Assembly: GCF_020991275.1 (NCBI RefSeq)
Contig: NZ_JAJLQY010000017.1
Span: 1-64,000, forward strand
From: Actinocorallia sp. API 0066
GTDB taxonomy: Bacteria > Actinomycetota > Actinomycetes > Streptosporangiales > Streptosporangiaceae
Direction of reading: 5' to 3'
Length of the DNA: 64,000 nt
Under the pieces are notes generated by a model, which searched no databases, was not told the DNA's origin, and saw only the letters and a list, made by a program, of their open reading frames with translations. Shown piece by piece: positions 56,259 to 64,000 of this stretch (within the stretch, counting starts at the first letter, position 1; each line of letters begins with the position of its first letter). Position numbers and translations under genes: made by a program.

Positions 56259-57214
56259 ACGCGGCTCCGTGACGCGCGCGCCGTGGCGGGGTCGAGGAAG
56301 CGGTGCGCCGCCGCCGCCAGGAGGGTCCCGGCCGGGACGGCGACGGCCGCGACGGCCGTGCACGCGGCGACGGGGTGCGGGTCGGAGGCGCGCAGCGAGT
56401 CGAGCATCCAGGCGCCCATCCCGTGCCTGCCGAAGGCCGTCTCCACGAACGCCGCTCCCAGCAGCAGGAATCCGAGCCCGTAAGCGAAGTAGGTGGTCGT
56501 CGGCACGAGGGCGGTGCGCAGGCCGTGTCCGAAGTACGCGCGGTAGAGGCCGAGTCCGCGTGCGCGCGCGGCCCTGACGTGTTCGGCCTCGGCCACGTCC
56601 CGCATGAGCGCCTGCTGGTAGCGGCCGAACAGGGCGAGGTGTCCGAGCGCGACCGTCAGGGTGGGCAGCAGCAGGTGCTGTAGGCGCGACAACGTGCCCG
56701 ATCCCTCGCCCACCCATTGCAGCAGCGGCATCCCCGTCGCCGCGTTGACGTGCTCGGCCATGAGCTGCAGGAGGACGGCGATGACGAACACCGGTGTGGC
56801 CAGCAGCACGTGCGCGACGACGGTGAAGACCCGTCCCCCGGTGAGCGCGGACCACGCGCCGAGCGCGACCCCCGCCAGCGCGCCCAGGACGGTGCCGGGC
56901 AACAGCAGCAGGACGCTCGTGGTGATCCGTCCGGGCAGCTCTGCGGAGACCTCGGCGCCCTGCCAGGTCCGCCCGAAGTCGCCGCGCAGCACCCCGGAGG
57001 CCCAGGTGAGGTAGCGCTCGCCGAGCGGTGTGCGGTCGTTGAGGCCCAGGGCGGTCAGCTCGGCCTCGACGGCCGCCTGCGGGGGCCTGGGCTGCCTGCC
57101 TTCGATCCGTGCCCTCGGGTCGAGGCTCACCGCGGCGAGCAGGTAGCCGAGGCTGGCCGCGGCCGCCGCGAGGGCGAGCGCGACGACGCCGCGCCGCAAG
57201 AGGGGGAAGAGCAC
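56255..57214 (-). CDS. Peptide-type ABC transporter permease (DppB/OppB-like)
   Basis: 319 residues with an N-terminal helix, a long outer loop (ALGLNDRTPLGERYLTWASGVLRGDFGRTW) and five more helices, plus the EAA loop EAEHVRAARARGLGLYRAYFGHGLR. Start GTG 57214 has GGGAG ten bases ahead; the frame is open to 57406 but across a hairpin-rich leader without homology. First gene of the permease-permease-ATPase-receptor operon. Confidence 0.87.
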   Translation of the reverse strand: MLFPLLRRGVVALALAAAAASLGYLLAAVSLDPRARIEGRQPRPPQAAVEAELTALGLNDRTPLGERYLTWASGVLRGDFGRTWQGAEVSAELPGRITTSVLLLLPGTVLGALAGVALGAWSALTGGRVFTVVAHVLLATPVFVIAVLLQLMAEHVNAATGMPLLQWVGEGSGTLSRLQHLLLPTLTVALGHLALFGRYQQALMRDVAEAEHVRAARARGLGLYRAYFGHGLRTALVPTTTYFAYGLGFLLLGAAFVETAFGRHGMGAWMLDSLRASDPHPVAACTAVAAVAVPAGTLLAAAAHRFLDPATARASRSRV

Positions 57215-57309
57215 TGCCGCTCCCGAATGTAGCCAACGCTGAGCAAGTGGGATATCACGCTCAGCGACGCGCTCGGGGGGCGAAGTGGGGATCGGGCATG
57301 GAAGAAGGG

Positions 57310-57354
57310 GGCCGGTGGTCGTCCCCCGCCAAGAGTATGACCACCGGCCTTTTT
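57310..57354 (+). terminator. Hairpin with T run, oriented rightwards, between two leftward genes
   Basis: GGCCGGTGGTC (57310-57320) and GACCACCGGCC (57339-57349) pair perfectly over 11 bp with an 18-nt loop, followed by five T on the plus strand. No plus-strand gene precedes it. On the minus strand the stem is followed by CCCCTTCTTCC, so it may serve both directions. Confidence 0.6.
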
Positions 57355-57445
57355 CGGTTCGCGTCCCGGGGCTCCCGACCCGGGTGGCGCGTACCCCCTT
57401 ACGCACTCCAAGGTAGGGGCCCGGCCATCCCGCCCCTAAGGGACA

Positions 57446-57494
57446 GGCGTCCCGTCCGCTCCGGGTCGGCCGGAGGGGACGGCGGCGGGACGCC
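57446..57494 (-). terminator. Probable terminator of the SCO6745-like gene
   Basis: GGCGTCCCG (57446-57454) pairs with CGGGACGCC (57486-57494), and inside CTCCGG pairs with CCGGAG around GTCGG, with a bulge of six bases between the two helices. It lies 22 bp after the stop codon of the gene to the right. Confidence 0.55.
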
Positions 57495-57515
57495 GGGCGG
57501 CCCTCAGCGGGACGC

Positions 57516-58256
57516 TCAGCGGGCGAAGACCGCGGCCCACGCCTCGCTCGTCAGCGCGGCCAGTTCCTCGCCCTCGGCCTTGTCCAGGGCCTCGAACGCC
57601 TGCCCCACGAGCCGGTCGGTGACGGCCTCGGCGTCCCGCCACAGCGCGCGCTGCTCGTCGGTCGGCTCGGCGAACGGCTCGGGCCAGCCGAACCAGCGGG
57701 CCTGTCCCGGGCCGTCGTTGAGCGGCGACCCGCCGATGAGGACGGCCTGGAGCGGCGTCAGGCCCGCCGCCTTCACCGCGAGGAAGTGCAGCCCGCCGCG
57801 CAGCTCGCGCAGCGCGTGGGTGAGGTGCAGGACGCGGCCGCGAGGGTCGTCGTCCAGGGGCAGCGCCCGCCATCCGGCGAACAGGGGCGCGCCGGTCGGG
57901 TCGGCGTGCCGGACGACGGCGAGGAGCAGTTCGGCGAGCCGCTCCGCGCCGGTGAAGGCGGCGAGCTTGCGGCGGCCGAACTCCTGGCAGGCGCGCAGGT
58001 ATCCGGCGGCGGCCTCGGCGGCGGGCATCGGCACCGACTCCCAGGCGTCGCGGACGGTGTGCAGGGGGAAGAACCCCGCGGCGGCGGCCACCACGTCGGC
58101 GTCCACGTCGCCGAGGACGCCGCCACGGCCCTTGAAGTAGGGGCCGAGGAACCCCTCGACGCCGGTGGTCGCACCGAACCGCTTGGCCTCGCGCGAGAAC
58201 ATGAACGCCCCGCCCACCTGCTGGACGTGGTCTTTCACCGCGGCTGCGACGGTCAT
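57516..58256 (-). CDS. SCO6745-family protein, function unknown
   Basis: 246 residues, cytosolic, mostly helical, resembling the SCO6745/SalK group found across actinomycetes: an N-terminal half with VDADVVAAAAGFFPLHTVRDAWESVP, a central RVLHLTHALRELRGGLHFLAVKAAGLTPLQAVL, and LFGWPEPFAEP before the last helices. ATG at 58256 is decided by GTGAGGAG before it. No catalytic motif is evident. It stands alone between the importer and dapF. Confidence 0.6.
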   Translation of the reverse strand: MTVAAAVKDHVQQVGGAFMFSREAKRFGATTGVEGFLGPYFKGRGGVLGDVDADVVAAAAGFFPLHTVRDAWESVPMPAAEAAAGYLRACQEFGRRKLAAFTGAERLAELLLAVVRHADPTGAPLFAGWRALPLDDDPRGRVLHLTHALRELRGGLHFLAVKAAGLTPLQAVLIGGSPLNDGPGQARWFGWPEPFAEPTDEQRALWRDAEAVTDRLVGQAFEALDKAEGEELAALTSEAWAAVFAR

Positions 58257-58351
58257 CCTGGTCTCCTCACCACAAAACCGAATCATGTTCAGTCGTTGAG
58301 GCTAGGACACCCGGGTGACCCGCGCCAGACCCGGCCCCCCACGGCGCGGGG

Positions 58352-59173
58352 TCAGCGCAGGACGCCGTCCGCGACGAGGACGGCCGGGCCGCGCAGGAAA
58401 CTCGTGGCGCCGTCGAAGAGCACGTCCACCCGGCCGCCGAGCACGTCGACCGTCCAGGACGAGGGCGCGCGCAGCGGGTCGAGGCCCGCCGCGACGGCAG
58501 CGGCGACGGCAGTGGCGACGGCGCCCGTGCCGCACGAGCGGGTCTCGCCCGAGCCGCGCTCGTGCACCCGCATCGTCACGTGCCGCTCCCCCACCGGGCG
58601 GAAGAACTCGACGTTCACGCCCTCGGGGAAGTCCACGGAAGAGAACTCCGGCTCCTCGGAGAGGTCGAGGGCGGCGACGTCGCTCTCGATGAGGCACGCC
58701 AGGTGGGGGTTGCCCATGGAGACCTTCAGGCCCCGGTGGACGGCCCCGCGCAGCACCGCCTCGCTCGGCGCGAACACCACGGGCGCGCCCATGTCCACGG
58801 TGACGTCTCCCGTCGCGCCCAGAGAGACCGCCTTGACGCCCGCCCGGGTGGCCACGGGGAAGTCGCCGGGGGCGGCGAACCCGGAGTCCACCAGGTACCG
58901 GGCGAACACCCGCAGGCCGTTCCCGCACATCTCGGCGAGGCTGCCGTCGGCGTTGCGGTAGTCCATGAACCACTCGGCGCCCTCGTCGGGCAGGCCCGCC
59001 GCCTTGGCCCGGACGACCCGCAGCACCCCGTCAGCGCCGATCCCCGCGCGCCGGTCGCACAGGCGGGCGACCTCGGCGGGCGGAAGGTCGAGTTCGCCGT
59101 CGGGGTCGGGGAGGATCACGAAGTCGTTCTCGGTGCCGTGGCCCTTCGTGAACCGGTGTCCTGAGGTGCTCAT
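58352..59173 (-). CDS. dapF: Diaminopimelate epimerase
   Basis: 273 residues; interconverts LL- and meso-diaminopimelate for lysine and peptidoglycan synthesis. The two catalytic cysteines are present in AEMCGNGLR and RSCGTGAVA, with HGTENDF and GNPH typical of the family. The start overlaps the miaA stop (ATGA), so the pair is coupled as in other actinomycetes. Confidence 0.95.
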   Translation of the reverse strand: MSTSGHRFTKGHGTENDFVILPDPDGELDLPPAEVARLCDRRAGIGADGVLRVVRAKAAGLPDEGAEWFMDYRNADGSLAEMCGNGLRVFARYLVDSGFAAPGDFPVATRAGVKAVSLGATGDVTVDMGAPVVFAPSEAVLRGAVHRGLKVSMGNPHLACLIESDVAALDLSEEPEFSSVDFPEGVNVEFFRPVGERHVTMRVHERGSGETRSCGTGAVATAVAAAVAAGLDPLRAPSSWTVDVLGGRVDVLFDGATSFLRGPAVLVADGVLR

Positions 59174-60066
59174 GTGCCGATCCTAAGGGCGCGGTCGAGC
59201 AGGTCGGGGGCGTCGTAGGGGAGCCAGTGGACGCGGGGGTCGCGCCGGAACCAGGACTCCTGGCGGCGGGCGAACCTGCGGGTGGCCCGGACGGTCTCCT
59301 CCTTGGCCCGCTCCTGGGTCCACTCCCCCGACAGGTGCCTGAGGACCTGGGCGTACCCGAGCGCCGCCGACGCGGTGCGCCCCTCACGCAACCCCTCCCC
59401 GGCCAGCCTTTCGACCTCCTCGACCAGGCCCTCCTTCCACATGCGCTCGACCCGCAGGGCGATGCGCTCGTCGAGTTCGGGACGCGGAACCGTCAGCCCG
59501 ATCTGGACGGTCTCCGGATCGTGGTACCTGGGCTCGGGGAGGGAGGCCGTGAAAGGCCGCCCGGTGATCTCGACGACCTCCAGGGCGCGCACGATACGCC
59601 GGCCGTTGGACGGCAGGATGGCCCGCGCCGCCTGCGGGTCGGCCTCCCTGAGCCGCGCGTACAGCGGCCCGGAGCCGACCTCCTCCAGCTCGGCCTCAAG
59701 GCGGGCCCGTACCTCCGGATCCGTCCCGGGGAACTCCATGTCGTCGATGGCGGCCCTGACGTACAGCCCCGACCCTCCGACGAGGACGGGCACCCGGTCC
59801 CGCCCCCGGATCTCCCCGATGACGGCGCGCGCCAGCTCCTGGTACTCCGCGACGCTCGCCGGACGGGTGACGTCCCAGAGGTCGAGCAGGTGGTGCGGGA
59901 CGCCCCCGCGCTCACCGGGGGTGAGCTTCGCCGTCCCGATGTCCATGCCCCGGTAGAGCTGCATGGAGTCCGTGTTCACGCACTCGCCGTCGAGGCGGCG
60001 CGCCAGCTCGACGGCGAGGTCGGACTTTCCCGCTGCGGTCGGGCCGACGACGGAGATGACGTTCAC
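59170..60066 (-). CDS. miaA: tRNA dimethylallyltransferase MiaA
   Basis: 298 residues; adds a dimethylallyl group to A37 of tRNAs reading UNN codons, the step before MiaB. P-loop GPTAAGKS at 8-15, DSMQLYRGMDIGTAK, GGSGLYVRA and the insertion domain are in order. GTG start at 60066 (no better upstream start). dapF follows with a four-base overlap. Confidence 0.95.
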   Translation of the reverse strand: MNVISVVGPTAAGKSDLAVELARRLDGECVNTDSMQLYRGMDIGTAKLTPGERGGVPHHLLDLWDVTRPASVAEYQELARAVIGEIRGRDRVPVLVGGSGLYVRAAIDDMEFPGTDPEVRARLEAELEEVGSGPLYARLREADPQAARAILPSNGRRIVRALEVVEITGRPFTASLPEPRYHDPETVQIGLTVPRPELDERIALRVERMWKEGLVEEVERLAGEGLREGRTASAALGYAQVLRHLSGEWTQERAKEETVRATRRFARRQESWFRRDPRVHWLPYDAPDLLDRALRIGT

Positions 60067-60155
60067 GGATGATCAGTGTCCAGACGGGTAGTAACAGCAT
60101 GAGATCGGGCGACGGGGCGTACCGTGCCGCCCGAACCAGTATCGGGGGGAAGCCG

Positions 60156-60347
60156 ATGAGCATCGTGCAGAAGTTCATGGACATCCTGGGCAAGCACGCC
60201 GACAAGGCGGACTCGGCCATCGACAGGACCGGCGACATGATCGACAAGAAGACCGGCAACAAGTACAAAAGCCAGGTCGACTCGGCACAGCAGAAGGCGA
60301 AGGACACGGCCCGCCAGATGGCTGACAAGCAGCGCCGTCAGAGGTAG
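60156..60347 (+). CDS. MT0933/Rv0909-like antitoxin-family protein
   Basis: 63 residues, charged and helical: MSIVQKFMDILGKHADKADSA then DRTGDMIDKKTGNKYKSQVDSAQQKAKDTARQ. It matches the small MT0933-type antitoxin family, in which many members have no toxin gene beside them. ATG at 60156 follows GGGGGAAG. No toxin-like frame is next to it; the adjacent LigB-like gene is on the other strand and ends nine bases away. A similar gene sits near miaA in Streptomyces, so a role unrelated to toxin-antitoxin systems is possible. Confidence 0.75.
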   Translation: MSIVQKFMDILGKHADKADSAIDRTGDMIDKKTGNKYKSQVDSAQQKAKDTARQMADKQRRQR

Positions 60348-60356
60348 CCGCGCGGG

Positions 60357-61019
60357 CTAACGCCAGGAGGCGGCGAAGTAGCCGACGCCGTAAGGCGCCT
60401 CGTCCGCAAGCAGCGTCGCCTTGTACCGGCGTCCTTCCGCCGCGCCCGCGAGCACCTGCCACGCCGCCCGCCCGGCCGCCGTCAGCTCCCGTGCCAGCGC
60501 GGGGTCGAGCCGGCCGAGCGCGGCGGCGTCGGCTTCCCCGAGCGCGCGCGCTATCTCCCTGTCGTAGGGCGCGGCCCGCTCGTCCAGGTATCCGGGCGCC
60601 TTCTCGTCCCGGCAGGCCGAGCCGTCTCCCATGACGAGCAGGGCGACGTCCCGCGCCGCGAGTGCCCTGCCCAGCTCCAGGCACTCGCGCGCGGGCGCGT
60701 CGAAGGAGACGGCCTGGAAGGCGGACGGCGCAAGGCCGTCCAGGAGCCACCGGCCCACGGTGAGGGACAGCGGGAGCACCGGCTCCCCCTCGCCGACCCG
60801 CAGGTCGAGGCCGTAGGGCGCGAACGTGCCCGACGCCGTCCCCGGGAAGCGCTCGGTGCGCTCCGCGCCGCCGACGACGACGAGCGCGGGCGCGTCCAGC
60901 AGCGGCGCGACCGCCGCGCGGCAGGCGGCGCGCAGCCCGGCCAGCTCCGGCGCCGCCGCACCGGCCAGCTCCGGCACGAGCAACGGCGGATGCGGGCACA
61001 CCGCCGCCGCGATCAGCAT
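60357..61019 (-). CDS. LigB-like class III extradiol dioxygenase-family protein
   Basis: 220 residues. It starts AAAVCPHPPLLVPEL, the conserved His-containing LigB entry motif, and has VLPLSLTVGRWLLDG and LLVMGDGSA, but many metal ligands of true LigB (second His) cannot be confirmed by eye. Members near miaB/miaA are common in actinomycetes with no assigned reaction. ATG at 61019, ten bases downstream of the miaB stop. Confidence 0.65.
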   Translation of the reverse strand: MLIAAAVCPHPPLLVPELAGAAAPELAGLRAACRAAVAPLLDAPALVVVGGAERTERFPGTASGTFAPYGLDLRVGEGEPVLPLSLTVGRWLLDGLAPSAFQAVSFDAPARECLELGRALAARDVALLVMGDGSACRDEKAPGYLDERAAPYDREIARALGEADAAALGRLDPALARELTAAGRAAWQVLAGAAEGRRYKATLLADEAPYGVGYFAASWR

Positions 61020-61029
61020 CCGGCGCCCC

Positions 61030-62544
61030 TCACGGGCACGTGGCGCACGCGGAGGCGGCCGGAGCGGGCGCGGGAGCCCCGACCCGCGGCATGCCCAGCG
61101 AGACCGCCGTGCCGCGCTCAGGAGCCGCCTGACGGGCCTCCCAGGCGTCGCCCGCGCGGGTGCGGCGCACGCCCCGCACGGGCGCGTCGGCGAGCAGGTG
61201 GTGGGGCGCGGCGTAGGTGACCTCGACGGTGACCATGTCGCCGGGCCGCACCGGCCCGTCCGGACGGGTGAAGTGCACGAGCCGGTTGTCGGGGGCGCGG
61301 CCGGACAGGCGGCGGGTCGCGGCGTCCTTGCTGCCCTCGCCCTCGGCCACCAGCACCTCGAGGGTGCGCCCGACCTGCTTCTTGTTCTCGTCCCAGGAGA
61401 TCTGCTCCTGCAGCTCGACCAGCCGCTCGTACCTCTCCTGGACGACCTCCTTGGGCACCTGCCCCTCCATCGTCGCCGCAGGGGTGCCGGGGCGCTTGGA
61501 GTACTGGAAGGTGAAGGCGGAGGAGAAGCGCGCCTCCCGCACGACGTGGAGGGTCTGCTCGAAGTCCTCGTCCGTCTCGCCGGGGAAGCCGACGATGATG
61601 TCGGTGGTGATGGCCGCGTCGGGGATCGCGGCGCGCACCCGCTCGATGATGCCCAGGTAGCGGTCCTGCCGGTAGGAGCGGCGCATCGCCTTGAGCACCG
61701 GGTCCGAGCCGGACTGGAGCGGCATGTGCAGGGACGGCATCACGTTGGGCGTCTCGGCCATGGCGGCGATGACGTCGTCGGTGAAGTCGCGCGGGTGCGG
61801 CGAGGTGAAGCGGACCCGCTCCAGGCCGTCGACCTGCCCGCAGGCGCGCAGCAGCTTGGCGAAGGCGGCGCCGTCGCCGAACTCCGAGCCGTAGGCGTTG
61901 ACGTTCTGCCCGAGGAGCGTCACCTCAAGGACGCCCTCGCCCACGAGCGCCTCCACCTCGGCGAGGATCTCGCCCGGCCTGCGGTCCTTCTCCTTGCCGC
62001 GCAGCGAGGGCACGATGCAGAAGGTGCACGTGTTGTTGCAGCCGACCGACACCGACACCCAGGCCGCGTAAGGCGACTCGCGCCGGGTGGGCAGCGTGGA
62101 GGGGAAGACCGACAGCGACTCCTCGATCTCCACCTGCGCCTCCTGCTGGACGCGGGCGCGCTCCAGCAGGACGGGCAGGGCCCCGATGTTGTGGGTGCCG
62201 AACACCACGTCCACCCAAGGGGCGCGCTTGACGATGGTGTCCCTGTCCTTCTGGGCGAGACAGCCGCCGACGGCGATCTGCAGACCGCTTTCGGCCTTCT
62301 TGCGAAGATGCCCGAGATTCCCGTACAGCCGGTTGTCGGCGTTCTCGCGCACCGCGCACGTGTTGAAGACGATCACGTCCGGCTCGTCCGCCGCCCTGAC
62401 GTAGCCCGCCGACTCCAGCAGCCCGGCCAGGCGCTCGGAGTCGTGGACGTTCATCTGGCAGCCGTACGTGCGGATCTCGTACGTGCGCGGGGCCGCTCCG
62501 GCGGGCGCGGCGGCGGCCGGGCGCGGGGACTCAACAGTGTTCAT
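61030..62544 (-). CDS. miaB: tRNA-2-methylthio-N6-dimethylallyladenosine synthase MiaB
   Basis: 504 residues; radical-SAM methylthiotransferase acting on the MiaA product. N-terminal UPF0004 domain with [26 protein letters not shown] and VGGCLAQ (three cluster-binding Cys), radical-SAM motif [11 protein letters not shown], then the TRAM domain and an extra Ala/Pro-rich C-terminus of about 55 residues. ATG at 62544 gives the usual start; an upstream in-frame GTG has no binding site. Confidence 0.95.
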   Translation of the reverse strand: MNTVESPRPAAAAPAGAAPRTYEIRTYGCQMNVHDSERLAGLLESAGYVRAADEPDVIVFNTCAVRENADNRLYGNLGHLRKKAESGLQIAVGGCLAQKDRDTIVKRAPWVDVVFGTHNIGALPVLLERARVQQEAQVEIEESLSVFPSTLPTRRESPYAAWVSVSVGCNNTCTFCIVPSLRGKEKDRRPGEILAEVEALVGEGVLEVTLLGQNVNAYGSEFGDGAAFAKLLRACGQVDGLERVRFTSPHPRDFTDDVIAAMAETPNVMPSLHMPLQSGSDPVLKAMRRSYRQDRYLGIIERVRAAIPDAAITTDIIVGFPGETDEDFEQTLHVVREARFSSAFTFQYSKRPGTPAATMEGQVPKEVVQERYERLVELQEQISWDENKKQVGRTLEVLVAEGEGSKDAATRRLSGRAPDNRLVHFTRPDGPVRPGDMVTVEVTYAAPHHLLADAPVRGVRRTRAGDAWEARQAAPERGTAVSLGMPRVGAPAPAPAASACATCP

Positions 62545-62709
62545 GGCGTGCCCCAGCGTACCCGTGGAGGGCGTCACGTACGGAACCAGAGGAGATGACG
62601 GAAAGGAGCGGATGATACGGCTAACCGGCCCGCGATAACACTCCTGTGATCAGATCGGTATCGGCGAGTCCCTCCCTTCCCGTGATCGTGTCACGTACCG
62701 TCTCGCCGT

Positions 62710-63459
62710 ATGACGGCAAAAGGCGGCCCCCTGGTGGCTCTGGAGAACGTCAACAAGCACTTCGGCGAACTCCACGTGCTCAAGGACATCAACCTCGAAG
62801 TCGCCCACGGCGAGGTCGTGGTCGTCATCGGGCCGTCCGGCGGAGGCAAGTCGACGCTCTGCCGGACGATCAACCGGCTGGAAACGATCGACTCCGGCAC
62901 CATCACCCTCGACGGGGAGCCCTTGCCCGCCGAGGGCAAGGCGCTGGCCCGGCTCCGCGCGGACGTCGGGATGGTCTTCCAGTCGTTCAACCTCTTCGCC
63001 CACCGGACGATCCTCCAGAACGTCACGCTCGGCCCCCTCAAGGTGCGCAAGGTCCCGCGCGAGGAGGCCGACAAGGAGGCGATGGAACTCCTTGACCGGG
63101 TGGGGATCGCCGCGCAGGCCGCCAAGTACCCCGCCCAACTGTCGGGCGGCCAGCAGCAGCGGGCGGCGATCGCCCGCGCGCTGGCGATGAAACCCAAGCT
63201 CATGCTCTTCGACGAGCCCACGTCGGCCCTCGACCCCGAGATGGTCGCCGAGGTCCTCGAGGTGATGACCGGCCTCGCCGAGGCCGGCATGACCATGATC
63301 GTGGTCACCCACGAGATGGGCTTCGCGCGCAGCGCGGCCCGGCGCGTGGTGTTCATGGCGGACGGCCAGATCGTCGAGGAGGCCGCCCCCGAGTCCTTCT
63401 TCACCGCGCCCAGCAGCGACCGGGCCCGCGACTTCCTGTCGAAGATCCTCCGCCACTAG
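62710..63459 (+). CDS. gluA: Glutamate ABC transporter ATP-binding protein GluA
   Basis: 249 residues, polar amino acid type ATPase. Walker [10 protein letters not shown] at 41-49, Q loop [10 protein letters not shown], signature [15 protein letters not shown], Walker [15 protein letters not shown] and H loop VVTHEMG. The order gluA-gluB next to miaB is that of the gluABCD operon in Streptomyces and Corynebacterium. No purine-rich site precedes the ATG; TACCGT nine bases upstream could be a -10 of a leaderless transcript. Confidence 0.9.
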   Translation: MTAKGGPLVALENVNKHFGELHVLKDINLEVAHGEVVVVIGPSGGGKSTLCRTINRLETIDSGTITLDGEPLPAEGKALARLRADVGMVFQSFNLFAHRTILQNVTLGPLKVRKVPREEADKEAMELLDRVGIAAQAAKYPAQLSGGQQQRAAIARALAMKPKLMLFDEPTSALDPEMVAEVLEVMTGLAEAGMTMIVVTHEMGFARSAARRVVFMADGQIVEEAAPESFFTAPSSDRARDFLSKILRH

Positions 63460-63525
63460 GCGGTTCCACGACAGGACGCCCCCGACAGAACCCCCTCCGC
63501 ACCACCGGACTGAAGGGAAGCATCC

Positions 63526-64000
63526 ATGCGACGCATCGTCATGGCGCTGGCCGCTCTCGCGCTCGGCGCCTCGACCCTGGCGGCGTGCGGCGGCGACGAC
63601 AGCGCCTCCGACCTCGCCACCAGGGCCAAGGAAAGCAAGAAGATCAAGGTCGGCATCAAGTTCGACCAGACGGCGCTCGGCGTGAAGAAGCCCGACGGCA
63701 CGGTCGAGGGCTTCGACGTCGACGTCGCCAAGTACGTCGCGGGCAAGCTCGGCGTGCCCGAGAGCGGCATCGAGTGGATCGAGACGATCTCAGCCAACCG
63801 CGAGCCCTTCATCCAGCAAGGGCAGGTCGACATGGTCGTGGCGACCTACTCGATCCTTCCCGAGCGCAAGGAGAAGGTCACCTTCGCGGGCCCGTACATC
63901 GTCGCCCACCAGGACATCATGGTCCGCGGCGACGACGCCTCCATCACCAAGGTGGAGGACCTGAAGGACAAGCGGATCTGCCAGGCGTCGGGGTCCAACT
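63526..64000 (+). CDS. gluB: Glutamate ABC transporter substrate-binding lipoprotein GluB (truncated by window end)
   Basis: First 158 residues only; the frame runs off the window. Lipoprotein signal with lipobox LAAC and lipidated Cys at 21, a Ser/Asp-rich spacer, then the SBP_bac_3 fold: IKVGIKFDQTALGVKKPDGTVEGFDVDVAKYVA and VDMVVATYSILPERKEKVTFAGPY. ATG at 63526 follows GAAGGGAAG. gluC and gluD should lie to the right. Confidence 0.9.
   Translation, partial: MRRIVMALAALALGASTLAACGGDDSASDLATRAKESKKIKVGIKFDQTALGVKKPDGTVEGFDVDVAKYVAGKLGVPESGIEWIETISANREPFIQQGQVDMVVATYSILPERKEKVTFAGPYIVAHQDIMVRGDDASITKVEDLKDKRICQASGSN

Larger units (their letters stand above)
57215..57515. other. Leader of the ABC importer operon with nested hairpins
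   Basis: 301 bp without a gene. Nearest the start, CGCTGAGC and GCTCAGCG (about 57238-57269) form an 8-bp dyad around GATATC and could be an operator. Further away are the two hairpins listed separately. The run after 57361 is GC-rich with GGCTCCCGACCCGGG. No RNA family is recognised; the region separates the importer operon from the SCO6745-like gene. Confidence 0.5.

Noticed and set aside
57350-57375. tRNA-like T-arm (GGTTCGCGTCC)
   Set aside because: No matching acceptor stem, anticodon arm or CCA end can be built around it.
60357-61019. Toxin partner for the MT0933-type antitoxin
   Set aside because: It is on the opposite strand, has a LigB-like N-terminus and is too large for a typical toxin.

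Overview
This window is chromosomal DNA of a high-GC actinomycete. The layout of housekeeping genes, the heavy use of GTG starts, the GluABCD- and SCO6745-type genes and the degV-comEA-comEC-holA-rpsT-lepA-hemW-hrcA-dnaJ-rsmE-HIT-phoH-ybeY-corC-(cdd-like)-era backbone all fit the Streptomyces/Streptosporangiales side of the phylum. An Actinomadura-like (Thermomonosporaceae) host is my best guess from general resemblance, not from a search. I see no prophage, insertion sequence, CRISPR array, rRNA or tRNA gene.

Left part (1-9,900): a homopolymeric C tract at the very edge, then a urea ABC importer read leftwards (urtA-urtB-urtC-urtD-urtE) with an attenuator-like hairpin after urtA. Next come a dimethylargininase coupled to a zinc-ribbon/TerB-like protein, a GT-C type glycosyltransferase, era and a hemerythrin-domain gene. 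Middle left (9,867-25,900): a very large SARP-type ATPase regulator and an MMPL exporter with a striking palindrome at its ribosome binding site, set between era and the usual phoH-ybeY-corC-cdd group. Then a sigma factor with a membrane partner, rsmE, an SDR, and the hrcA-dnaJ heat-shock pair controlled by a CIRCE element.

Middle (25,100-41,800): MBL hydrolase, DUF3097, hemW, lepA, rpsT, an RNA 2'-phosphotransferase (kptA), holA and the DNA-uptake genes comEC and comEA. The stretch from comEC to comEA is the strangest part. It has extreme C-rich then G-rich strand bias, a 30-bp tandem repeat inside comEC, a duplicated comEC 3' end, about five imperfect 203-bp direct repeats between the two genes, and a comEA reading frame that runs about 237 codons past its normal end through a TTA codon.

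Right part (41,900-64,000): hutI, hflX, then about 13 kb between hflX and dapF. This block carries a glycolate-to-malate module (aceB + glcDEF), two tandem membrane-anchored secreted paralogues of unknown function, and a peptide/nickel-type ABC importer with a fused double ATPase. The conserved dapF-miaA-miaB group follows, with an orphan MT0933-type antitoxin and a LigB-like protein, then the start of a glutamate ABC importer (gluA, gluB), cut by the window end.

All functional names come from recognising sequence motifs and gene order by eye; no alignment or database search was run.
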